The position numbers were made by a program, and so were the translations under genes. The notes under the pieces were generated by a model, which was not told the origin of the DNA, did not search any database, and was given only the letters and a program-made list of their open reading frames with translations. This document shows, piece after piece, positions 27,136 through 34,704 of a stretch of 64,000 nucleotides of DNA (position 1 is its first letter; every line of letters begins with the position of its first letter). The stretch lies in assembly GCA_964559075.1 (NCBI GenBank), contig CAZLGJ010000001.1:47293-111292 (forward strand), read 5' to 3'. The DNA is from Opacimonas sp964559075. Lineage in GTDB: Bacteria > Pseudomonadota > Gammaproteobacteria > Enterobacterales > Alteromonadaceae.

Positions 27136-28392
27136 ATGAAAAAACGACATTTGCTGCATGCTATTAACGCTGCGATGGAAGACACTCCGATCATTGCCAT
27201 TGTCGGAGCGAGGCAGGTTGGCAAAACAACGCTCGCTAAAACGTTTATTCCTGACCAGCCTAGCAGTCGCGTGTCACTAGACGATAAAGGCTTAAGAGAT
27301 ATTGCTGACGTGGATCCAAAGGCATTCATTGAGTCTCTAGAGACGCCTGCGCTTATTGATGAAATACAGCGTTCTCCACTTCTGACCTCAAATTTAAAGC
27401 TCTATGTCGATGAACAGCGTAAACCGGGAGCATTTATCATTACTGGTTCAGCAGATTTGCGTTCATTGAGTGCTCATAAATCAGCAAAAGACCAAAAAAT
27501 TTTGGGCGACTCTCTAGCGGGCCGTGTCGAATGGTTAACTTTGTATACCCTCACTCAAGCGGAAATAAATGATCAAAACAGTACATTTTTAGAAAAAATT
27601 ACCAGTAACGCGTTTACCCAAAAGGCATACAGTAACCATCCCTTTTGTGACCGAAAAAAACTTGTAGAAGCAATCACAATTGGAGGTTATCCCGAGGTCA
27701 TTAGCCGACGCGAACACAGAAGAGGCGCATGGTTTAAAAGCTATATCGACTCAATAATTCGTCAAGATATGCTAGATGTTTATGCTATTGAAAAAAGTGA
27801 TGAAGCACTTAAAACACTGCGTTTATTAGCAATTAACTCAGGCAACATGTTAAATAAATCGGCCATTTACAAGCATATTGGGATTGCAAAAGAAACGGGA
27901 AATCGTTTCATTAGTACGATGAGCTCTGCGTACTTAGTCCACTACTTACCTTCCTTTAGCCATAACCCAACTAAAGCCTTAGTGGCAGCACCTAAGATAA
28001 TCACTATGGATTCTGGGCTACATTGCTTTTTGAATGAGCAGCAAGTGCACACATTAACTCGACCATCAGAGATGTTTGGCAAAGTCTTTGAAAATTTTGT
28101 CATCGCAGAAATAATTAAGCTAAACAGCTATCATGCAACTCCAGGCACGTTATCTCATTTTCGCACTCGCGACGGCAGGGTAGAAGTAGACCTGATTTAT
28201 TCAACACCACATGGTCACATTGGTATTGAAATCAAATCAGGTTCCACGATCCAATCAAGTTGGAAAAAATCGTTATCTACATTAATTGCCGACGGTATAT
28301 TAAGTCACGGTTATGTTATCTATACCGGTGATAGGCTGATTAAGACCTCGGACAACATCACCTATTTACCTGTTGGCTTTTTAAGTATTTAG
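27136..28392 (+). CDS. AAA ATPase with C-terminal DUF4143 nuclease-like domain
   Basis: A 418-residue protein. It has Walker A IVGARQVGKTTLAK (residues 19-32), Walker B ALIDEIQRSP, sensor GAFIITGSADLRSL and SLAGRVEWLTLYTLTQAE. The C-terminal DUF4143 region ends in RDGRVEVDLIY...IGIEIKSG, a PD-(D/E)xK-like arrangement (E-V-D...E-I-K). These stand-alone ATPases are widespread, often in mobile or defence contexts, and their function is poorly known. The direct-repeat array in front suggests self-regulation. The stop is 8 bp from the convergent sugar-transferase gene. Confidence 0.85.
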   Translation: MKKRHLLHAINAAMEDTPIIAIVGARQVGKTTLAKTFIPDQPSSRVSLDDKGLRDIADVDPKAFIESLETPALIDEIQRSPLLTSNLKLYVDEQRKPGAFIITGSADLRSLSAHKSAKDQKILGDSLAGRVEWLTLYTLTQAEINDQNSTFLEKITSNAFTQKAYSNHPFCDRKKLVEAITIGGYPEVISRREHRRGAWFKSYIDSIIRQDMLDVYAIEKSDEALKTLRLLAINSGNMLNKSAIYKHIGIAKETGNRFISTMSSAYLVHYLPSFSHNPTKALVAAPKIITMDSGLHCFLNEQQVHTLTRPSEMFGKVFENFVIAEIIKLNSYHATPGTLSHFRTRDGRVEVDLIYSTPHGHIGIEIKSGSTIQSSWKKSLSTLIADGILSHGYVIYTGDRLIKTSDNITYLPVGFLSI

Positions 28393-28400
28393 TTGCTTTG

Positions 28401-29813
28401 TTAATACGCATTTTCGTTTCTAAAGCCCTTCACAAAGGTCATCAGCATGATCTTAAAGTCCAGCCATAAACTCCAGTTGCGGATGTATTCGAGATCGTAC
28501 TCAATGCGTTTTTCCATTTTGTCGACCGTGTCGGTTTCGCCGCGCCAGCCGTTAACCTGTGCCCAGCCGGTGATCCCCGGTTTGACCTTGTGACGCAGCA
28601 TGTAGTAATCCACCTGCTTGCGATAAGACTCATTGTGCGACACCGCATGCGGGCGCGGCCCAATAACTGACATCGTGCCTTGCAAGACATTAATAAACTG
28701 CGGTAACTCATCTAAAGACGTGCGTCGAATAAACGCGCCAACAGGGGTAATGCGCATGTCGTTTTTGGTCGCTTGGGTGACCACATCACTGTTCTCGGTC
28801 ACCGTCATGGAGCGGAACTTCCACACTTCGATTTTTTTGCCGTTCAGCCCATAGCGGTACTGTTTAAAGATAATCGGGCCGGGTGAAGTAAATTTAACCG
28901 CTGCGGCAATCACCAACATAGGGATAGCAATCACACACATGATGATACTGGCCATCACAATGTCTTCGATACGCTTAAACATCGCTGCCGCGCCAGACAT
29001 CGGATTGTCATACACACTAATGGTTTGCATCTCACCCACATGTGACAGCTCACCGTGCATCAGGGTATACATGAATAAGTCCGGCACGACGTGCACGGTC
29101 GCCGTGGTATCGCCAAAGCCATAAAGCATATCGTGAATGCGCTTTTGTGAGCTTATTGGAAGCGCAATATAAACAGTGTCAAAAAGGTTTTGTTTGGCAA
29201 ACTCGATGCCCTCTTTAGTATTGCCGGCATGCAGTGAGCGATATTTTTCTGGCAGACGAGATGCTTGGCGATCATCAAAAATCGCGCTGACTTTGAGTCC
29301 CAACTCAGGGTTATTTTCAATCTCACGCAATAAGCGCATGCCTTTTTCGGAGCAGCCAAACAGCGCAATGTTGCGGGTGTTGTAACCGCGCTTGCGCACC
29401 TCTTTTAAGAACAAATTAAACACCACGCGCCAACCGGCTAAGCCCACCAAGGTCAAAGTGAACCAAATCGCCAACGTCATGCGCGAAAAGCTTTCTGAGA
29501 TCTTAAAGCCAAATAGCGCCAGCAATAGCGCGGCCATGGCAATTCCCCAGCTCACAAAAACATAAAACATCAGTTCTTTGAGATAGGCCACGCGCCACGA
29601 GCGGTAGAGCGACACCGATTCGGCAGCGAGCGCAAAACACAGGGCAGTGAGCAGCGCCATGAGAGAATATTCGGTGGTGAGTGTTTGTGAATAAGTAAGA
29701 CAGGCTATTGGCAGCGCCAGACATATCCACAAAATATCGACGAGGCGATAGAGCACAGCAAACTTGTTGCTGTTGGCTTTGATCATGCCAGATTTGTTGA
29801 TGTCCATATCCAC
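28401..29813 (-). CDS. Polyprenyl-phosphate glycosyl-1-phosphate transferase (WbaP/WcaJ family)
   Basis: A 470-residue protein with four to five N-terminal membrane helices, a central Rossmann-like region (NIALFGCSEKGMRLLREIE) and the C-terminal catalytic domain: FKRIEDIVMASI, SPGPIIFKQYRYGLNGKKIEVWKFRSM, RRTSLDELPQFINVLQGTMSVIGPRPH. It loads the first sugar phosphate on undecaprenyl phosphate. It could start the EPS repeat of the locus at 1-13 kb, which has no such gene of its own here. It is the last gene of the run 31849-28401 that contains the lasso precursor; spacing to the kinase gene is 41 bp. RBS AGGAAAAG. Confidence 0.92.
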   Translation of the reverse strand: MDMDINKSGMIKANSNKFAVLYRLVDILWICLALPIACLTYSQTLTTEYSLMALLTALCFALAAESVSLYRSWRVAYLKELMFYVFVSWGIAMAALLLALFGFKISESFSRMTLAIWFTLTLVGLAGWRVVFNLFLKEVRKRGYNTRNIALFGCSEKGMRLLREIENNPELGLKVSAIFDDRQASRLPEKYRSLHAGNTKEGIEFAKQNLFDTVYIALPISSQKRIHDMLYGFGDTTATVHVVPDLFMYTLMHGELSHVGEMQTISVYDNPMSGAAAMFKRIEDIVMASIIMCVIAIPMLVIAAAVKFTSPGPIIFKQYRYGLNGKKIEVWKFRSMTVTENSDVVTQATKNDMRITPVGAFIRRTSLDELPQFINVLQGTMSVIGPRPHAVSHNESYRKQVDYYMLRHKVKPGITGWAQVNGWRGETDTVDKMEKRIEYDLEYIRNWSLWLDFKIMLMTFVKGFRNENAY

Positions 29814-29854
29814 TTTTCCTATGTACTAAAATTTAAGACGTTTACGCTTGTATG

Positions 29855-30949
29855 TCATTCCACGCTAGCGATAATGCTCACACTCTCTGCCTGCACCGAA
29901 TACGGTTGCCGGTTGAGATCGTCAGTGATGGCTTGTCTCACCAAGGCTAAGCCTGCGACACCTTCGCTGTAGCGAATTCGCTTGAGGCTCATCTGGCTGC
30001 ACACCGCGGCTAATTGGTTTAGCCTTGATTGCTCTAATCCGAGAACGTGATAGGCATCGGCAAGCATGGAGTTTTTGAGTAAGCACAACAGCTGAGCTGC
30101 ACTTGGTAGACTCTGTATGTCACAAAAAGCCTCCGCCCCAGGGGCTGTCTCAACCCGCTCCAAATAATACAGCTGTGTCATTGTGACAGGTTTACTTGGG
30201 TCAAAGGCAGCATTTGCGTGCGCTGACTCCATGGCTGCATCCGCAAATTGCACCTTGCGTTTGGCAAAGCGGGCGTGCACCTTATCGTGTGTGTCACTCT
30301 TGCTGCCAAGCACATGCTCAATGGCATCGGGCCACAGCCTCGCCGTTGGCCAGCTGGGATAAATATGACAGCAGTGCTCGCGGCTGTTACCGGCAAAAGC
30401 TCTTCCTGAACCGCTGTTAAGGCCGTACAGTGCTAACATGTCGTCGGTATACCAGCGCGCCCCGCGCTGTTGTAGATAGGCACTTAAGGTAGATTTGCCG
30501 GTGCCGCTTGGGGCAATAAGGGCAAATGCGTTATCGTTAATGCTCAGCGCGTTCGCATGAATACACGGAATGTGCTTGAGTTCTAACCATAAGGCAATCG
30601 CAATCGACTGAAAATAGTGCGCAGCGTCGGTGCCATTTGACTCCCAGTCAATGACAATGTGGGTATCATCCACCCAAAATAACCCTCTCCCCTCACAATC
30701 AACTTGCACAATGATATGCGACATTGTGGCTCGCTCTGATTGCACTTCAGATGAGCGGGCAAAGGCTTGCACTTGTGTGTGATGATTTGCGCCAGCATCC
30801 ACCGAAGACCAAATCCGCTGGTATCTGCTATCTAACACCACCTGTCCCTGTCTTACTTGAATATCCAGCGGTAACGAATGATTACCGCTGGTACTTTCAT
30901 AATGACAGGCCACACCATGCAAAGGGGGGGTACATCCTACTTCAAACAT
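29855..30949 (-). CDS. HprK-like kinase of a lasso-peptide cluster
   Basis: A 364-residue protein with an HPr-kinase-type P-loop IAPSGTGKSTLSAYL (residues 145-159), the preceding IHANAL motif and ARWYTDDML after it. It lacks the N-terminal domain of true HprK. HprK-like kinases occur in many lasso clusters; in the paeninodin type they phosphorylate a Ser at the C terminus of the precursor. The precursor here, 32 bp upstream, has Ser as its penultimate residue, so it is the likely substrate (inference). The RBS is weak. A seven-G run lies near the start (30922-30928). Confidence 0.82.
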   Translation of the reverse strand: MFEVGCTPPLHGVACHYESTSGNHSLPLDIQVRQGQVVLDSRYQRIWSSVDAGANHHTQVQAFARSSEVQSERATMSHIIVQVDCEGRGLFWVDDTHIVIDWESNGTDAAHYFQSIAIALWLELKHIPCIHANALSINDNAFALIAPSGTGKSTLSAYLQQRGARWYTDDMLALYGLNSGSGRAFAGNSREHCCHIYPSWPTARLWPDAIEHVLGSKSDTHDKVHARFAKRKVQFADAAMESAHANAAFDPSKPVTMTQLYYLERVETAPGAEAFCDIQSLPSAAQLLCLLKNSMLADAYHVLGLEQSRLNQLAAVCSQMSLKRIRYSEGVAGLALVRQAITDDLNRQPYSVQAESVSIIASVE

Positions 30950-30981
30950 AATACTGCTACGCTTAAGATGTGTGTGAATGA

Positions 30982-31128
30982 TTAACCGCTAAACGGATTG
31001 CGCTTAGTGTTGCCACCTTGCTCATCCGGAATACTGCCTGCAAAACCTTGCGTCAACTCAGCTAAAGTACCTGGGTTTTCCACGATAGGTTTGCTGTACG
31101 GCTTTTTGGTTTCTTTTTGCTCAGACAT
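30982..31128 (-). CDS. Lasso peptide precursor (48 aa)
   Basis: AAGGAGATC stands 3 bases before the ATG. The leader fits the pattern YxxPxLxxxGxxxxxTxG: Y11, P14, V16 (for L), G20, T26 at -2 and G28 as first core residue. The core therefore has 21 residues; it starts GFAGSIPDE and ends NPFSG. Gly1 can form the macrolactam with Asp8 (8-residue ring) or Glu9 (9-residue ring). The remaining 12-13 residues (with Lys, Arg, Asn) would form loop and tail. Cyclase, B2, B1, exporter and HprK-like kinase genes all lie within 6 kb. It is co-directional with, and 19 bp after, the PEP-CTERM-like gene. Core sequence unlike any lasso peptide I can recall. Confidence 0.88.
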   Translation of the reverse strand: MSEQKETKKPYSKPIVENPGTLAELTQGFAGSIPDEQGGNTKRNPFSG

Positions 31129-31147
31129 AATGATCTCCTTGATGGTA

Positions 31148-31849
31148 TTATGCTTTTTTACGCAAACGCGCAGTAACTAGTAACCCAAGCGCCGCGATAG
31201 CAATGGTCGAAGGTGCTGAGACCATAGTAGGTGCATCTTTGAGAGAATCCACATCCGAGAAGAAGCGAGTCACTTGATTGGCAACAAGTTCTTCACCTGC
31301 ATCAAACGTGATCTCAACTGTCCACCACAGATCATCCCACATTGCACTTACTTGGTTGCTATACATAGCAGTACCAATACCGGTTTCGTTTTGGTACTCA
31401 CGACCGGTTGCGGATCCCGGTGTTTCTTCAGGGCCAAAGATATTGTCAAATGCTAACATCGCACTTGTACCGTCTAAAACGAGTCCAACAATATCCAAAT
31501 CACTAGTGGCACCACCGCGGTTTTCCAAGGTCCATAACCCGAATAACTTTGGTGGCGTGCCGCCATCGGTGTTACCAACAGAGTTACCCGCTTGAGTTAA
31601 CTGCCAGCTGCTACCAAACGCACCACCAGATAATCCCTCTTGTTGCTCTACAATTGTTAGGCCAGGACTCAGAGTAGAGTTAGTTGCAACCCATGTACGT
31701 GACTCATCGGTACCGTCACGAAATTTTACAGTAACGTCTAGGCCGACCATCTCGTCGCCAGTTACTACGCTTTCATCAATGATGAATGCCGCAGAAGCTG
31801 TCGAAGCAAAACAGCACAAAGCCGCGCCTGCAATCAGTTTCTTAATCAT
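31148..31849 (-). CDS. Secreted protein with PEP-CTERM-like tail, upstream of the lasso precursor
   Basis: A 233-residue protein: signal peptide (MIKKLIAGAALCCFASTASA), a beta-rich body (VGLDVTVKFRDGTDESRTWVATNS; LFGLWTLENRGGATSDLDIVGLVLDG) and the tail VSAPSTIAIAALGLLVTARLRKKA. The tail has a short V-S-A-P motif, a hydrophobic helix and a basic end, as in exosortase signals. It is the first gene of the probable lasso-precursor operon and has its own sigma-54 promoter. The body resembles secreted choice-of-anchor proteins; the function is unknown. It could coat the surface or the EPS. Confidence 0.72.
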   Translation of the reverse strand: MIKKLIAGAALCCFASTASAAFIIDESVVTGDEMVGLDVTVKFRDGTDESRTWVATNSTLSPGLTIVEQQEGLSGGAFGSSWQLTQAGNSVGNTDGGTPPKLFGLWTLENRGGATSDLDIVGLVLDGTSAMLAFDNIFGPEETPGSATGREYQNETGIGTAMYSNQVSAMWDDLWWTVEITFDAGEELVANQVTRFFSDVDSLKDAPTMVSAPSTIAIAALGLLVTARLRKKA

Positions 31850-31908
31850 TTTGTTTTCCTTAATGATAAATTTGCATGTGTAAACCCATTCAGGTTCACA
31901 TGAGGTCC

Positions 31909-31924
31909 TGCAAAGAGCGCGCCA
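31909..31924 (-). promoter_or_regulatory. Sigma-54 promoter of the PEP-CTERM/lasso-precursor operon
   Basis: The minus strand reads TGGCGCGCTCTTTGCA, a near-perfect fit to TGGCRCG-N4-TTGCW. It lies 60 bp upstream of the ATG at 31849. Predicted transcription would start near 31898 and run into the precursor gene. Confidence 0.75.
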
Positions 31925-32009
31925 GTGATCTTAAGGATATGATCCGCTTGATCTTTTTCGTACGAACTTGTGCGTAACCTGCACTATGCAGCCAAAAAGG
32001 AGCCAAAAG

Positions 32010-32026
32010 TGTAAAAATTCGCGACA
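32010..32026. promoter_or_regulatory. 17-bp box shared with the 23.3-kb promoter region (copy 2)
   Basis: TGTAAAAATTCGCGACA, a TGT...ACA inverted element 86 bp beyond the -24 site. An activator of sigma-54 would bind at about this distance. A second GCGAC lies close by at 32041-32045. Confidence 0.45.
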
Positions 32027-32139
32027 GTGATAATTATATAGCGACTGTGCTACGCTTATTTTAAGTCAGTGGTTGCCGTTATATTTGATGGTAGTTTGCT
32101 AAACAGCGCCACACGGGTATTACAAGGAACGCAATACGC

Positions 32140-33933
32140 ATGTTGTATCAGGATGAATTTACTGTGCTTGTTGGCGCTGAAGCAGCGCAAGCATTCTCTC
32201 AATATAGAAGTATATTGCCGAGTAGAACGCTCTGTGTAGACCCGTTGCAACTCGCGCCTTTTCCTTACGTTGATGCCTGCCATTTTGACCTCGACACCCC
32301 TGGTGATTGGCGCATCGCTGAGATCCGTAGCGCAGGCACACAAGCACCAGACTCGCCTCTTACCATCACATTTGCGCTGTCGCCTTTTCATACTAAGAGT
32401 ATTTTTTATGGAAAGCTGTCAACTAGCGAAGCGGAGGTTTGGGTCTTTTCAACCGACTTTGCCGTGGTCAAAGCGCTACTCTTTTCGACCCGGTCACCCA
32501 CTGCGAATTCGCTGGCGCTGGCACAGTGGGTGTTGGGCAGACCAGACCCGCACCTAAGCATGTATCAAGATATTCACCAACTCGCGCCAGCACATACTTT
32601 AACGGTCACCATTGCCCCTGACTTTCCGCAAATTGACATGCAATCTCGTCGTTTTTGGGACATTGAGCCTGAACGGCAAATTATCCATGACGATCCGCGT
32701 GATTACCAAGTACAGCTGCGAGAGCTAATTATCAGCGCGATTAATGTCCGCTTACCGGACAGCGAAGGTGTGACGAGTTCGACTCGGATCGCCACGCAGA
32801 TGAGCGGCGGCATGGACTCGACCACCATAAGCGCACTACTGCATGGGCAACTGCATAATCCCGACCAGCAGCTGCATCAGCACGTGATCTCGCATCGCTA
32901 TGCCAACACCGCCGCTTGTGACGAAACCAAAAACATCATCGCCATGCAAAACCACTTTGGTTTTGCGCATTTTCACACCCTTGATATGGGGCGCTTTGCC
33001 AACATGCCCTTTGCTGAGCTCTACCCCACTGACGCACAAAACCCCGGTATCGTGCGCTCACCAAAATACGCGACCGAAGCGCAGTTTTGTCAATCACATA
33101 ATATCACTCAGGTATTCACCGGTAATGGTGGAGATGAGATGTTTTGGGGACACAGTCAGATCTATTTGGATCGCTTGCGAGCTGGCGAATGGGAAGTGCT
33201 CCCTGAAAGTATAAAAGCCGCACGCGCGTTGAACATCTCACAGTTTTCTATGCTCAAAGACACCTTTATCAAGCCTTGGTTAAAATATGTCTTGCCCAAT
33301 AAGCAGCTCTTTGATGTGTTGCAATACCAGCCTCCCTGGCTGGGTGAGACGGCCAAAGCGTTACTAGCAGCACAGCCTCACCCGCACAATCCGTTTATTG
33401 GTGATAGCTTGAGTAAACAGTTTCGGTATCACGGGCTATTTTATACCGCCACCTACAATTCTATGCGCGCCTATCAGGCGGTCGCACGTGATCTCGGGAT
33501 CCGCATCACCCATCCTTTGATGGATCGGGATATTGCTGAGTTTAGCTTTGCGATCCCCCAAAAACACTGGTTGCAACAGCAATACCCCAAATATCTTCTG
33601 CGTCAGAGCATGCAAGATATATTGCCCAAGCAAGTCTGCTGGGATCAGCACAAAACCACCTTTGATGATCACTTTAAGCGGGTGGTAGCTACTTCTGCGC
33701 CCTGGATCCGGCGCCTACTCAGTCACCCCGACCTGCACGAACAAGGGATCATCAACAACGACGTCATCATAACTGCGTTTGATGCCATGCTAGCCGACTC
33801 CAATGCTGCGCTAAATGTCGATATGCTCTATGCGATTTTGGTGCAAAGCTGGTACCAAACGCATTGTTTAGCGCACGCCCCCAGCAGTGATGCGTTTAAT
33901 CAAACGCAAATGCCATTGGCAAATCTTGGTTAA
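32140..33933 (+). CDS. Lasso cyclase (asparagine-synthetase-like, C protein)
   Basis: A 597-residue protein with the ATP-PPase loop ATQMSGGMDSTTISALL (around residue 220) and VFTGNGGDEMFWGH, as in asparagine synthetase B. The N-terminal glutaminase part lacks the catalytic Cys2. Lasso C enzymes adenylate the ring Asp/Glu of the core to let Gly1 attack. It is transcribed away from the precursor operon and shares its 290-bp promoter region. Its last 38 bp overlap the convergent B2 gene. RBS AAGGA at some distance from the ATG. Confidence 0.9.
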   Translation: MLYQDEFTVLVGAEAAQAFSQYRSILPSRTLCVDPLQLAPFPYVDACHFDLDTPGDWRIAEIRSAGTQAPDSPLTITFALSPFHTKSIFYGKLSTSEAEVWVFSTDFAVVKALLFSTRSPTANSLALAQWVLGRPDPHLSMYQDIHQLAPAHTLTVTIAPDFPQIDMQSRRFWDIEPERQIIHDDPRDYQVQLRELIISAINVRLPDSEGVTSSTRIATQMSGGMDSTTISALLHGQLHNPDQQLHQHVISHRYANTAACDETKNIIAMQNHFGFAHFHTLDMGRFANMPFAELYPTDAQNPGIVRSPKYATEAQFCQSHNITQVFTGNGGDEMFWGHSQIYLDRLRAGEWEVLPESIKAARALNISQFSMLKDTFIKPWLKYVLPNKQLFDVLQYQPPWLGETAKALLAAQPHPHNPFIGDSLSKQFRYHGLFYTATYNSMRAYQAVARDLGIRITHPLMDRDIAEFSFAIPQKHWLQQQYPKYLLRQSMQDILPKQVCWDQHKTTFDDHFKRVVATSAPWIRRLLSHPDLHEQGIINNDVIITAFDAMLADSNAALNVDMLYAILVQSWYQTHCLAHAPSSDAFNQTQMPLANLG

Positions 33934-34366
33934 ACACCCTATACCGGGCAATATTGTGGGCATCATCATTGAGCGGGCGACCGTGATATTCCACCCAGGC
34001 ATGGGCGGCGAGTTTGGCGGGAGTGGCTGTTGGATCATCATCCTCATTGATGCGCACACCGATGCGCAGCTGTGTCTGCACCCCGGCTTTGGCCAACACG
34101 TGGATCAAATATAACGAGCGCGTCAAGCAGTTGAACGTAATGGGGGAGCGGCGTACAACGCGTTCAATATCAGCTACGATGTTAACAATATTCACCTTGC
34201 CACAGGGCTTGGACAACGGCGTCCGCAGCGCTTGTTCAATCGCCCGTTGGGCATAGCGCTGTATATACCAGCGTTGCCAACACAAGCCCCAGCCGTGATA
34301 CACATACCGCGGAATAGCTAAAATATGTCGCCAGCGTTTTTCAGAGGATAGGAGGATGTCCCACAT
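33896..34366 (-). CDS. Lasso leader peptidase (B2, transglutaminase-like)
   Basis: A 156-residue Transglut_core3 protein with a Cys-His-Asp triad: PITFNCLTRSLYLIHVLAKAG (Cys80), AAHAWVEYHG (His122) and RPLND (Asp134). This is the fold and spacing of lasso B2 proteases, which remove the leader after Thr(-2)-x. ATG 34366 has GGAG upstream; a GTG at 34387 is less likely. It follows B1 and overlaps the 3' end of the cyclase gene on the other strand. Confidence 0.92.
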   Translation of the reverse strand: MWDILLSSEKRWRHILAIPRYVYHGWGLCWQRWYIQRYAQRAIEQALRTPLSKPCGKVNIVNIVADIERVVRRSPITFNCLTRSLYLIHVLAKAGVQTQLRIGVRINEDDDPTATPAKLAAHAWVEYHGRPLNDDAHNIARYRVFNQDLPMAFAFD

Positions 34367-34386
34367 ATCATTAGCTCCACATAACA

Positions 34387-34704
34387 CTACACGGTGGCTT
34401 GACGCTGTTCGATGAGGGCTTTTTGGGTCAAATACGCCAATACTTCCTGTACATCTTGTGCGAGTTCATCGCTGGCCACATCGTATTGTGCATGCAAATG
34501 CGCGACGATTTGTGCCACGGATTCACCCTGATTGACGCGATCCATGATCTGGGTTGCCATCGAATTTAAGGTGTAATACTGGCCATTTTCGGCGTCGAGG
34601 ATCACCGTTTCGTCATCGAGTTTTTGGATCAGCGCTCGCTGACTCACCGCAAAAGTAGTATCTGGGTCAAACGCTTCATGAGACGTTGCGTTGGATAAGG
34701 TCAT
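34387..34704 (-). CDS. Lasso RRE protein (B1, PqqD-like)
   Basis: A 105-residue PqqD-family protein: VILDAENGQYYTLNSMATQIMDRVNQGESVAQIVAHLHAQYDV, then a helical C-terminal part with VQEVLAYLTQKALI. Such RiPP-recognition elements bind the leader (the YxxP part) and deliver it to B2 and C. The start overlaps the exporter gene end by 29 bp. Together with B2 it is a split-B arrangement. Confidence 0.92.
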   Translation of the reverse strand: MTLSNATSHEAFDPDTTFAVSQRALIQKLDDETVILDAENGQYYTLNSMATQIMDRVNQGESVAQIVAHLHAQYDVASDELAQDVQEVLAYLTQKALIEQRQATV

